From positions 806,001 through 870,000 of the forward strand of contig NZ_AGFX01000011.1 in assembly GCF_000236805.1 (NCBI RefSeq): a stretch of 64,000 bases of DNA. The letters run 5' to 3'. Made by a program: the position numbers and the translations under genes. Shown piece after piece: positions 35,409-42,431 of the stretch. The stretch's first letter is position 1. Each line of letters begins with the position of its first letter. The stretch comes from Paenibacillus peoriae KCTC 3763. Lineage in GTDB: Bacteria; Bacillota; Bacilli; Paenibacillales; Paenibacillaceae. Under the pieces are notes generated by a model. That model did no database searches. It was not told where the DNA came from and worked only from the letters and a program-made list of their open reading frames with translations.

Positions 35409-36059
35409 TTAAGTGTTGATTTTTGAATTTATTGATACCATTTTTCGAATAATGGATGCATCCAGGTCGAAATCAAGTAAATTGCAGCGAATTTGATTTA
35501 AAGAAGCTATAGTCTCATCGATTGCAATTAAGTGATCTTCTAGATCAGAAATTACACTACTTTTAAATAAGTAACTTAAAAAGGTATCTGCTAGGAATGA
35601 TATTACCAGAGAAAATATTAAAATCGCTAACGTCCCCTGAGCATCTGAGCTTGGTTTGGAAGCAATAATAGAACTGGATGCTATAATTATTGACATAATA
35701 CTAATAGAGAAAGTGTTTAAAGAATTACTTAGATTAGATACTTTATTATATTTAGTAATCAAAAAATTCACGCTTACCTTTTTGTCTAAGAGGGTTTTGA
35801 GAGTTTCTTGTTTATAGTATTCTTTTAAAAGGTTTAATTGAAGGCTGATAGCCCCATACCCTTTTTGATATTGTTTCTTAAAATGTTTATTGCTTTTAAT
35901 GAAATTTTTAAATGGTTTTCTAAAATGTTTAGAGTAAATAAACCTAGGTTTTATATTTTTACAATGTCTTGCTATTACAGCAATTAAAGGTCCTAATAAA
36001 ATGAAAACATATCCTAGTAAAATTAACAAGTAATTTAACCCCTTAGTCATTTTCTTCAT
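35409..36059 (-). CDS. Hypothetical membrane protein
   Basis: The 216-residue, Lys- and Ile-rich protein has a hydrophobic N-terminal helix (about residues 8-30), a basic cytoplasmic stretch, and two more helices (about 112-135 and 143-168) before a polar helical C-terminus (SVISDLEDHLIAIDETIASL). I do not recognise the family. The low GC content marks it as part of the accessory island. The ribosome binding site (AAATGAAG) is weak. It lies beside the PutAbiC-like gene, divergently, across a 370-bp gap. Confidence 0.55.
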   Translation of the reverse strand: MKKMTKGLNYLLILLGYVFILLGPLIAVIARHCKNIKPRFIYSKHFRKPFKNFIKSNKHFKKQYQKGYGAISLQLNLLKEYYKQETLKTLLDKKVSVNFLITKYNKVSNLSNSLNTFSISIMSIIIASSSIIASKPSSDAQGTLAILIFSLVISFLADTFLSYLFKSSVISDLEDHLIAIDETIASLNQIRCNLLDFDLDASIIRKMVSINSKINT

Positions 36060-36198
36060 TTGTTAGTATCGGTTTTGCAACTATATTATTTAAGATGAAA
36101 GAGTAACCAGTTTAACTAGTTGATCACATAGCTATTTGTAAGATTATTCCCTACTAATAATGAATAAAAAAATGATATGTTGAATCCATAAAAAATAA

Positions 36199-36238
36199 CG
36201 AAAATAAGGGGCGCTGAATTTAGATGACTCTTATTTTT
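36199..36238. other. Hairpin in the 36.06-36.43 kb gene-free gap
   Basis: AAAATAAG (36201-36208) pairs with CTTATTTT (36230-36237) around a 21-nt loop, ending in T. It could be a weak terminator. The remainder of this 370-bp gap holds AT-rich, promoter-like sequence (TATAAT at 36392-36397) but no gene I can support. Confidence 0.35.
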
Positions 36239-36432
36239 GTTCAGGAAACTTTTCCTTAGCCTCAGATACATAAGGATGGAAACTTACCATAGTATTAGTG
36301 AAGTTAGGAAAGTGGTATAAGGTATCAATTTTATCGTGGATAACTATAACTTTATTTTTGCAGTAGAATAATGGAGAATTGTGTAAGATAATATAATTGA
36401 ATTGCACAAGTAGTATTTTAGGGGGATTAACG

Positions 36433-37164
36433 TTGAAATCAGATAAAAAAACATATTGGAGTCTGAACGCAATAATTTCTGTAGTAGTCCTTGCATGGTT
36501 TGTATTGGGAGCTTTGGCTTATTTTATTTTTGGGAATTGGACAGACAGAGGGACGTTTGGAGATATGTTCGGTTCTGTGAATGTTTTATTTTCAGGTTTA
36601 GCTTTTGCTACAGTAATGTACACAATTCATTTGCAAAAACAGGATTTAAATATCCAAAGAGAGGTTCAGCAGATACAGATTCAGGATATGAAAATGCAAG
36701 CACAAGCAACTGCTAAATCAGCTGAACAACTTGAAGTCCAGCAACGATTAATGAATTATCAAATTAGTCAGGATACTGTTCTTAAACTTATAGGAGTCAA
36801 GCAAAAAATGGTTCAGGAATTTAGTTGGGAAGTACCAACGTCGGGTCCGAGTTCTAATAGCTATAAAATGGCTTTAGGTCCTGAAGCAATGTCTGCTTGC
36901 TATATTTCTATTAAAAGAAAAAAAGGTAATGTAACTGATGATAAATTTTTTAAGCAATATTTCAGAATATTCTTTTATACTCTTCAATTGATAAACGAAG
37001 CAGATTTAACAGATAAGCAAAAACAGATACTGGCTGATATTCTTGGAATCGAAACATCTGATAAAGAAATTCAAATTATTTATGAAAGTCATGAAAAGGA
37101 ACAATCCAAGTTATTTTTGCTTAAACACTATGGATTTTATAACCAGTTTAAGTCGTTTTATTAG
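36433..37164 (+). CDS. Putative phage abortive-infection protein (PutAbiC-like)
   Basis: The 243-residue protein has two N-terminal helices. The first is about residues 8-30; the second includes GTFGDMFGSVNVLFSGLAFA and MYTIHLQ. A coiled coil follows (LNIQREVQQIQIQDMKMQAQ), then a soluble domain with QYFRIFFYTLQLINE (about residues 178-192). This order, and the motifs, match my memory of the putAbiC family of proposed abortive-infection proteins. The TTG at 36433 follows AGGGGGATTAACG. It stands alone in the accessory island, as defence genes often do. Activity is inferred only. Confidence 0.55.
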   Translation: MKSDKKTYWSLNAIISVVVLAWFVLGALAYFIFGNWTDRGTFGDMFGSVNVLFSGLAFATVMYTIHLQKQDLNIQREVQQIQIQDMKMQAQATAKSAEQLEVQQRLMNYQISQDTVLKLIGVKQKMVQEFSWEVPTSGPSSNSYKMALGPEAMSACYISIKRKKGNVTDDKFFKQYFRIFFYTLQLINEADLTDKQKQILADILGIETSDKEIQIIYESHEKEQSKLFLLKHYGFYNQFKSFY

Positions 37165-37245
37165 GAAGACTTAAATGCACCAGAAACTTGTTTTAGTCTA
37201 TACCAACAAAAACAGTAGTAAATATGAAGGGGAGTTGGTTTAGAG

Positions 37246-37279
37246 GATTGAATACAGACACTTTGAAAAGTGTCGTCCT
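37246..37279. other. Palindromic hairpin in the 37.17-37.52 kb gap
   Basis: GACACTTTGAAAAGTGTC (37257-37274) is a near-perfect palindrome with outer GAGGA/TCCTC pairs. There is no T-tract. The rest of the gap holds a terminator at 37.4 kb and no supported gene. Confidence 0.4.
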
Positions 37280-37404
37280 CGCAATTCTCCGTAAAAAGTT
37301 TAAATGGATTGTACTCACATTTGAGAAAGATATTTATGAGCTTGGGAAGACCTTGTCTCCGGTACACTATACAAGCTGAATTTTTACGGTTCCCAACAAG
37401 ACTT

Positions 37405-37446
37405 CTGTCTTTTTGTTACTTAAGAAGCAATAAGACAGTTTTTTTT
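37405..37446 (+). terminator. Terminator before the YjcZ cluster
   Basis: CTGTCTT (37405-37411) pairs with AAGACAG (37432-37438), with further interrupted pairs inside, followed by eight T. Confidence 0.75.
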
Positions 37447-37517
37447 GTTTACCTAGAAGTCCATTCCCAAAACAAGACCTCGCATAGCCTGTGGAGTGAA
37501 CAAAGGAGGCGTACCAT

Positions 37518-37628
37518 GTGAGGGGAACAGAAATAGGTTGCGAAGAAACTGCCGGGAAAGTTTGGACATCGGTAGCTGTTGTCTTGACATTGTTTATTTT
37601 GTTGGTAATCATTTTAATTCTTTTATAA
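37518..37628 (+). CDS. YjcZ-family-like miniprotein, copy 1
   Basis: A 36-residue protein starting at GTG with AAAGGAGG 8 nt upstream. It has a polar N-terminus (RGTEIGCEETAGKVWTS) and a single hydrophobic C-terminal helix (VAVVLTLFILLVIILILL). This is the YjcZ-like layout seen in Bacillus and Paenibacillus spore-associated miniproteins, and it aligns with copies 2 and 3 in LFILLVII. A sigma-K-like CATAGCCTG (one mismatch to CATAnnnTA) lies just upstream. It is the most diverged of the three. Confidence 0.6.
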   Translation: MRGTEIGCEETAGKVWTSVAVVLTLFILLVIILILL

Positions 37629-37733
37629 AGATTCTAAGGTTCCACCGTCATTTTTGCGAATTGCCGATTAGCACTGTCAATTTCTTTAAGGACACATAGT
37701 GTATACCGTACCTAAAAAAAAGGAGGAGTTTAT

Positions 37734-37850
37734 GTGAGTGAATGTGGACATGAGCATAAGGTCAAACATTGTGGTGCTTTCACATCGACGGGTGCAATTT
37801 TGGTGCTCTTTATCCTGTTGGTCATAATTACCAAAGCATGTTGGATTTAA
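37734..37850 (+). CDS. YjcZ-family sporulation miniprotein, copy 2
   Basis: A 38-residue protein starting at GTG with AAGGAGGAG upstream. The N-terminus is His/Cys-rich (SECGHEHKVKHCGAF) and the C-terminus is a membrane helix (GAILVLFILLVIITKACWI). A perfect sigma-K -10 (CATAGTGTA, 37695-37703) lies about 30 nt upstream. The helix is nearly identical to copy 3. The Cys/His content could bind metal, which is inference. Confidence 0.8.
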   Translation: MSECGHEHKVKHCGAFTSTGAILVLFILLVIITKACWI

Positions 37851-38037
37851 TTTCGTGAGCATAGCCACACTATTCGCTGCTCCTAGGTTAACTAAGTTCT
37901 TACCGAATGCATGGCGATTCTGCCATAATAGTGGTTGCGCTTATTGGGTTTTGTTGACCTAGCGGGATTGTCAGTAACGGGATTGTTCGAATTAGCATTG
38001 GAATGACTAAGGATGATAAATCTGTTTAAAAACGAGT

Positions 38038-38076
38038 GAATACCTTATCGGCTTCGGCTGGTAGGGTATTCTTTTG
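38038..38076 (+). terminator. Terminator between YjcZ copies 2 and 3
   Basis: GAATACC (38038-38044) pairs with GGTATTC (38065-38071) around a GGCTTCGGCT inner hairpin, followed by TTTTG. No supported gene lies in 37.85-38.04 kb. Confidence 0.75.
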
Positions 38077-38111
38077 TTTACCTACATGCCCTGTCACAGC
38101 ATGTATTTATT

Positions 38112-38120
38112 CATATATTA
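38112..38120 (+). promoter_or_regulatory. Sigma-K-like -10 element before YjcZ copy 3
   Basis: CATATATTA is an exact match to the sigma-K -10 form CATAnnnTA, 30 nt upstream of the miniprotein start. The same form precedes copy 2 at 37695-37703. Confidence 0.45.
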
Positions 38121-38150
38121 AGGTATAAACAAATAAAGGAGGTTAATGGC

Positions 38151-38252
38151 ATGGGTGCATATGAAGGTGGCGGCGGTGTATGGACTTCCACAGCAGCAAT
38201 TTTGGTGCTCTTTATTCTGTTGGTTATAATCACTAAATCACTTTGGGTTTAA
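38151..38252 (+). CDS. YjcZ-family sporulation miniprotein, copy 3
   Basis: A 33-residue protein with a glycine-rich start (MGAYEGGGGVWTSTA) and a membrane helix (AILVLFILLVIITKSLWV). AAAGGAGG lies 8 nt before the ATG. The 5' sigma-K-like box and the near identity of the helix with copy 2 support it as a real, recently duplicated spore gene. Confidence 0.8.
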   Translation: MGAYEGGGGVWTSTAAILVLFILLVIITKSLWV

Positions 38253-38344
38253 TTTGTGAAAAGAACTGTTGGATCATACCACATCAATTAAGATTAACGA
38301 ATCCTATTTCTTCCGTAAGCAGTTTGAATTTAGAGTAGATGTAA

Positions 38345-38384
38345 ATAAGGACTCTAGCGGTTTGTAACCGGTAAGAGTCCTTAT
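38345..38384. terminator. Bidirectional terminator
   Basis: AATAAGGACTCT pairs with AGAGTCCTTATT around GCGGTT/AACCGG inner pairs. It serves the YjcZ copy 3 gene and the minus-strand pseudogene. Confidence 0.8.
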
Positions 38385-38386
38385 TG

Positions 38387-39005
38387 TTATTTATTTGAAT
38401 ACTGTTCTATAATTTCAACGGATACACCAGATTCCATATACAACGAATAACTTTTATTGTCTCGATTCCATATTGCCTGATTCACCAAGTTTTCACCTTT
38501 TAATGTAACTTGAATACCGTTTATATTTTTCTTGGAAACTTGACTATGATTATTATAAACTCCGCTAATATCTTCGCTGCCTTCGGCTACTCTATAATTA
38601 ATTTTCTCCTTACCATTACTATAATCAACCTCAATAATTGATTTTCCAATTACTTGAATCAAGTTTTGCTTGTATTCATCAGCAATGATTGAAGGTGCGG
38701 AAATTGTAAACCCTGCAGATTTTTCAGCTTCTTGTAATGTTTTAAATTCTACAAGCGGATTCGGAGTAAAGAATATTGTACATTTCTACTGGAACATATA
38801 CATTGCCTTTCGTAATTGTAGGAGCAGCACTTAATTTAGTTGGGGTGGACATGCCAATGGCATGGCTGCTTTGAACATAGTAATTATTAGTACCAATCGT
38901 TAGTGTTGTCGTTACCAATCCGTTATCTAAAACAATAGTTTCCTTTTCATTTCCAACTTGCACTTTGAAGTTAAGGGGATTAACTGTTACACGCAGTGGA
39001 ACCAT
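38387..39005 (-). pseudogene. Frameshifted stalk-domain (copper amine oxidase N-like) plus DUF4367-like gene
   Basis: The minus strand first reads MVPLRVTVNPLNFKVQVGNE and YVPVEMYNILYS, the Cu-amine-oxidase N-terminal (stalk) domain repeat of Paenibacillus surface proteins. At about 38755-38765 the frame stops. The +1 frame continues NPLVEFKTLQEAEKSAGFTI and then LIQVIGKSIIEVDYSNGKEK to 38387, resembling a DUF4367 domain. A single-base indel therefore splits one gene. The N-terminal signal peptide is also missing, so the copy is probably dead. Confidence 0.8.
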
Positions 39006-39478
39006 GATGGCACTTCTAATTATTTGTATTCGAACTTCTTTACATGAATTATTAAGTTATAACAATAAAGGCCCATTCAGCAGCCGTAAGAACTACGTAC
39101 TGTATGATCGTATTATAACTAATGCTCTCCACAATTTCGCTATTACGGGAATCTAGGGGCTGAACAAAGGGGCATCAAAGAAATATTTGAAGTTAATATG
39201 ATGCAAAATTTATTAAACGAAAGGTAGAGGGAAAATGGTATTTTCTAGCTCGTGAAACGAGAGTATACTTAGAATAATGGATTTTGGAGCAAAAAAATAT
39301 ATTAAGCAGGTAGTGTTACATATGAGTGATGCAAGCTGGATTTGGCTTGAAAAAACAATTTGCTCTTGCGAAAAAAAATATTTACCTTACATGCAGTACA
39401 AAAATTACCAGTTTACAAGGTTATTTCATTGCCACATCTACTAGTAAAATATACAATAACAACAGAACAAGTGCGAGG
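39006..39478. other. Gene-poor stretch upstream of the agr-type locus
   Basis: No complete gene is supported here. A short frame at about 39198-39275 ends KRKVEGKWYFLARETRVYLE, reminiscent of the end of an excisionase-like helix-turn-helix protein, but it has no start. The region probably contains the promoter of the agr-type operon and decayed mobile-element sequence. Confidence 0.35.
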
Positions 39479-40204
39479 ATGGTGTACCTTTTGTTATCTG
39501 CTTTATTTTATATTTTATTCGGCACATTTGATGCTTTAGCTATGCTGGTTCTTATTTTAAAATTGTATAGAATGCCGTTTCTAAAATATAAGTATCGAAT
39601 ACTATTATTTGTTGTTTGTATATCATTATTTTCTTACGTGGTAAGAGTTGTCTTGCAAATACCTAAGTTAGATTTACCGCTTCAGTATGTATTCTTTTTT
39701 TTATTTTTAAGATTTGGACTCCGTCTAAAATTACATTCGGGGGCATTTATTTCTGGTACTGGTATTTCTGCTTACATATCTATTCAACTTATATTATTTT
39801 ATCTTCTAAACTTAGCTGTTAATATCGATCGCAATGTTCTTAATGAAAATACTGGCGGGTCGGTTTATGTCATTCAAATTGTCTCAATTCTTTCAGCTTA
39901 TTTGATTGCTGGTTTACTGAAAATGTATAATGGAGGATTCTCATTTATCTCAGGACCACCTCATGATTTTATTTTACAAGAAAACTATGGAACTAAAACA
40001 AACAAGGTGTTACTCTCGGGCTCGATCCTATCTTTTATCACTATAATTCTCATGGTGGTTATGCTATACGCAATGAACCCACTTATGTGCATATTTTTAT
40101 CTTTGTTAACATTCGGAATTTCCTACTTTTTATCGGACAGAGGTGACTACGAGGATGTTAGAGAAGCTGTCGAATTATATCGCCACGGAAATAAAAAACG
40201 CTGA
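39479..40204 (+). CDS. AgrC-like polytopic sensor-domain protein lacking a kinase
   Basis: The 241-residue protein has about six transmembrane helices and IPKLDLPLQYVFFFLFLRF, which resembles the membrane sensor part of AgrC/GHKL kinases. It ends with a short basic tail (EAVELYRHGNKKR) and has no histidine-kinase domain. The ATG at 39479 is tentative: GAGG lies directly before it, and the open frame extends upstream to 39326 with unconvincing sequence. The end overlaps agrB by 50 nt. It may be an orphan receptor, an AIP immunity or export protein, or a truncated kinase. Confidence 0.6.
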   Translation: MVYLLLSALFYILFGTFDALAMLVLILKLYRMPFLKYKYRILLFVVCISLFSYVVRVVLQIPKLDLPLQYVFFFLFLRFGLRLKLHSGAFISGTGISAYISIQLILFYLLNLAVNIDRNVLNENTGGSVYVIQIVSILSAYLIAGLLKMYNGGFSFISGPPHDFILQENYGTKTNKVLLSGSILSFITIILMVVMLYAMNPLMCIFLSLLTFGISYFLSDRGDYEDVREAVELYRHGNKKR

Positions 40205-40694
40205 TCCTCATGGTCCGGGAACGGTTGAAGTTTTAGAGTATGAATTAAGTAATCGAATAAATGTGGTGGCGATACTTATATTGACAATTTTATGGGGATG
40301 GTTGCTGGGTCATCTTGGAGAATCGCTTATTGCAATGGTATCTTTTGCAGTAGCCAGGAAATTCTCAGGAGGAATTCACCTAAAGTCATTAACTTTGTGT
40401 ACAATTGTCTCTTCTTCTTTATTTGCTGTGATTCCTATAATTACCTTAAATCATACACAATTCATAATATTAAACATAATTACTTTTATAAGCTTCTTAT
40501 GCTATGCTCCAAGAGATTTTGATGAACTTAATGTGCAAGTAAATCGAAAAAAGACCAAAATATATGCATTGCTTTCTTTCTTGCTTAGTTTGCTCTTTCT
40601 TTCACCCCTTGTAACTCTCTCTTTTTTTATTCAGGCATTAACTATTCTTCCTATTTGGAATTACTGGAAGGGGGGTGTGAAAAATGAATTCTAA
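40155..40694 (+). CDS. agrB: AgrB-type accessory gene regulator peptidase/exporter
   Basis: The 179-residue integral membrane cysteine endopeptidase trims and cyclises AgrD peptides. The AgrB signature is ARKFSGGIHLKSLTLC with the catalytic pair H75 and C82 seven residues apart, as in staphylococcal AgrB (H77/C84). About five hydrophobic helices follow. The ATG at 40155 has GAGGTGA 8 nt upstream; the GTG at 40143 overlaps that site. It overlaps the sensor-like gene upstream and the peptide gene downstream by 11 nt. Confidence 0.9.
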   Translation: MLEKLSNYIATEIKNADPHGPGTVEVLEYELSNRINVVAILILTILWGWLLGHLGESLIAMVSFAVARKFSGGIHLKSLTLCTIVSSSLFAVIPIITLNHTQFIILNIITFISFLCYAPRDFDELNVQVNRKKTKIYALLSFLLSLLFLSPLVTLSFFIQALTILPIWNYWKGGVKNEF

Positions 40695-40809
40695 ATTGGC
40701 GAGAATTTTATCTAATACTCTGAATAAGAGTGCAGTGAAGACATCCAAAAAGAGAAAAAGTTTTATCGGTTCTAAGCCACTTCCGCTGGCTCTGAAAAAG
40801 AAGGGATAA
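40684..40809 (+). CDS. agrD: AgrD-like cyclic-lactone autoinducer precursor without cysteine
   Basis: A 41-residue peptide. It has a helical amphipathic leader (MNSKLARILSNTLNKSAVKT), a basic linker, a putative core SFIGS (residues 26-30) and a K-P-x-P-x-x-L tail (KPLPLALKKK) resembling the recognition tail of AgrD. It has no cysteine, so any ring would have to be a lactone through Ser26. GGAAGGGGGG lies 8-10 nt before the ATG, and the gene overlaps the end of agrB. Position and layout support the call more than sequence identity. Confidence 0.65.
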   Translation: MNSKLARILSNTLNKSAVKTSKKRKSFIGSKPLPLALKKKG

Positions 40810-40932
40810 TGTAACATTTTCAGAACCAACAAAATGACCAGATCCCTATTGTTTGTTCGAGGATAGGGAACTTTACAGAACCCAAGTACATAAATGGGCA
40901 CTCGATCAATATGATATCTTTCTAAAATGAGG

Positions 40933-40969
40933 AATCTCTTGGAGCTCTGAGCACCAAGAGATTTTTTTT
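40933..40969 (+). terminator. Terminator of the agr-type operon
   Basis: AATCTCTTGGaGCTC pairs with GAGCaCCAAGAGATT and is followed by eight T, a very strong terminator. A smaller CCCTAT/ATAGGG hairpin lies upstream near 40851-40866. Confidence 0.95.
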
Positions 40970-41037
40970 CGGGGAAGGACGATACATTTTAGCAGTAGCA
41001 TGAGAAGTCTGTGGCAAAGTGGATCGTGTGACACAAT

Positions 41038-41066
41038 AAAAGCAGGAAGAATCCTTCCCGCTTTTT
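41038..41066 (-). terminator. Terminator of the minus-strand miniprotein genes
   Basis: On the minus strand AAAAAGCGGGAAG pairs with CTTCCTGCTTTT around a GATT loop and ends in TTTTATT, directly downstream of the first miniprotein. Confidence 0.85.
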
Positions 41067-41080
41067 GCCGACAACGGCTA

Positions 41081-41221
41081 TTAGCGTCTGCGTTGTCTAT
41101 CATTTACGCTAAACAGATTAACAGCCAATGCATTACCTCTTGCACGTGCAGTGGCTTTTTGGTTGGAATGGATGTTTAATCTTCTTCTTCTCAAGTCGCG
41201 TATAGAATTTTTTCTGCTCAT
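41081..41221 (-). CDS. Cationic miniprotein with GNALAVN motif (copy A), unrecognised
   Basis: A 46-residue, very basic protein. The N-terminal half is Arg-rich (SIRDLRRRRLNIHS) and the C-terminal half reads ARGNALAVNLFSVNDRQRRR. GGGAGGTGAT places the start at the ATG at 41221; another ATG lies one codon upstream. It shares the G-N-A-L-A-x-N core and a basic end with the next gene, so the two are paralogues. I know no family. It is closely followed by a terminator. Candidates are a bacteriocin-like or nucleic-acid-binding peptide. Confidence 0.6.
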   Translation of the reverse strand: MSRKNSIRDLRRRRLNIHSNQKATARARGNALAVNLFSVNDRQRRR

Positions 41222-41272
41222 CATATCACCTCCCTTCAATTACAATGAAGGTACGGTTGAATTTTAGCCGTT

Positions 41273-41434
41273 TTAATGCTTGCGCTTACGCTTGGAAATT
41301 TTGATATTCAATGCATTGGTTGCCAAGGCGTTCCCGCTTCCTGTTTTAGCGGCAGCGGCCTGAAAGACTTTAACGATCAGATATCTGTTTTTACCGATGC
41401 GATGCTTATATGTTTTGACTTTATTTCTGATCAT
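41273..41434 (-). CDS. Cationic miniprotein with GNALATN motif (copy B), unrecognised
   Basis: A 53-residue, basic protein. Its N-terminus is MIRNKVKTYKHRIGKNRYLI, followed by an Ala-rich segment (FQAAAAKTGS), the shared motif GNALATNALNIKI and a KRKRKH end. AAGGAGAT lies 7 nt before the ATG. The gene lies 51 nt upstream of copy A on the same strand, probably in one transcript ending at 41.04 kb. The pair is downstream of, and convergent with, the agr-type operon. No homologous family is known to me. Confidence 0.6.
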   Translation of the reverse strand: MIRNKVKTYKHRIGKNRYLIVKVFQAAAAKTGSGNALATNALNIKISKRKRKH

Positions 41435-41689
41435 CTGGCATATCTCCTTTGCTTAGGTCTGCTTTATACATATGTCAATAGTGCTAGTAATGTATAAGCA
41501 TAAATCTATTAAAAGCAAAAAGAAGCGAGTACCTATGATTCTAATATTTATGAAAAAACGTATAGATGTAAAATGAGTGGAGAATTCTTTGAAAGTGGGA
41601 GGATTCTTTAGCAGATAAATAGTTTAAGCCATAGCTTGCTGAAAGGAAATAATAGTTATTAGTTACATAGATGAACATAAAACCAATAC
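41435..41689. other. Gene-free AT-rich stretch between the miniproteins and lexA
   Basis: I see no gene here. It likely contains the minus-strand promoter of the miniprotein pair; a TTGACA lies on the minus strand near 41.48 kb, but no convincing -10 is positioned behind it. Confidence 0.4.
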
Positions 41690-41720
41690 AAAACCGGCTT
41701 GCCCTAGGCAGCCGGTTTTT
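41690..41720. terminator. Bidirectional terminator, right end of the island
   Basis: AAAACCGGCT and AGCCGGTTTT are perfect 10-bp arms around an inner TGCC/GGCA pair, with T5 on the plus side. On the minus strand it would terminate lexA. Confidence 0.85.
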
Positions 41721-41760
41721 GAGGTAGTGGATAAAATAACGGGGAAGAAAAAGTGATAAA

Positions 41761-42387
41761 TCAGTGGAAGTCCCGGAAGAGTCCTACAACCTTGCCCAAA
41801 ATGCTGACGTGCTTCAGGCGAAGCGGTTCAAAGGCTGGGTTCTCTGGTTGAAGCCGGATATGATCTTTTTCTTTGTAGAAGGTTTTAACCGTTGCTTCAT
41901 CTTCATCTGTCATGGCTACAACAATGTCACCGTTATCGGCAGTCTGTTGCTGACGTACAATTACATAGTCACCGTTAGCAATACCAGCTTCAATCATGCT
42001 TTCGCCTACAACAGATAACATGAATATTTTATCCTCACCAACAAAATGTTGGGGAAGAGGAAAGTAATCTTCGATATTTTCTGTCGCCGTAATAGGAAGA
42101 CCGGCAGTTACTTTACCGACAACGGGAACACGACTAATGGAGTAATTAATCAAGTTGCTATTATCCGCCTCGTCTTGGCCAAGTAACTCAATGGCCCGTG
42201 GTTTCGTTGGATCGCGACGGATGAGTCCTTTTTTCTCTAAACGATCCAAATGACCGTGAACCGTAGAACTGGAGGCTAATCCGACAGCCTCGCCTATTTC
42301 GCGTACAGAAGGGGGATAGCCCTTTAGACGCACTTCATTGCGGATAAATTCAAGAATGGCCTGCTGGCGGCTCGAAATCTTAGACAT
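41761..42387 (-). CDS. lexA: SOS repressor LexA
   Basis: The 208-residue protein has the LexA winged helix (about residues 1-65, [19 protein letters not shown]). The self-cleavage site is A95-G96 (KVTAGLPI) and the catalytic dyad is S130 ([10 protein letters not shown]) and K168 (DEATVKTFY). It represses DNA-damage genes and is inactivated with RecA help. Its own promoter (-35 TTGTGC and -10 TATAAT on the minus strand, 42450-42422) has a LexA box exactly in the spacer. It is divergent from yneA as in B. subtilis. Confidence 0.98.
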   Translation of the reverse strand: MSKISSRQQAILEFIRNEVRLKGYPPSVREIGEAVGLASSSTVHGHLDRLEKKGLIRRDPTKPRAIELLGQDEADNSNLINYSISRVPVVGKVTAGLPITATENIEDYFPLPQHFVGEDKIFMLSVVGESMIEAGIANGDYVIVRQQQTADNGDIVVAMTDEDEATVKTFYKEKDHIRLQPENPAFEPLRLKHVSILGKVVGLFRDFH

Positions 42388-42431
42388 ACCGTATCAACCC
42401 CATTTAGTAACGTTTGGGAAAATTATAGCAT

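Noticed and set aside
37850-38037. Possible fourth YjcZ-like miniprotein between copies 2 and 3
   Set aside because: A short hydrophobic frame (SAIIVVALIGFC) exists, but it has no GGAGG site or suitable start codon.
39198-39275. Possible excisionase-like C-terminal fragment (EGKWYFLARETRVYLE)
   Set aside because: Only ~25 codons, no start codon and a stop directly upstream. It may be a remnant but is too short to annotate as a gene.
39326-39478. N-terminal extension of the sensor-like membrane protein
   Set aside because: The frame is open, but the residues look random and no good ribosome binding site precedes the GTG. The ATG at 39479, just before the first hydrophobic helix, is a better but still uncertain start.
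41081-41434. The two cationic miniproteins as ribosomal or SASP proteins
   Set aside because: Neither matches the conserved motifs of small ribosomal proteins or of small acid-soluble spore proteins, and both are strongly basic.
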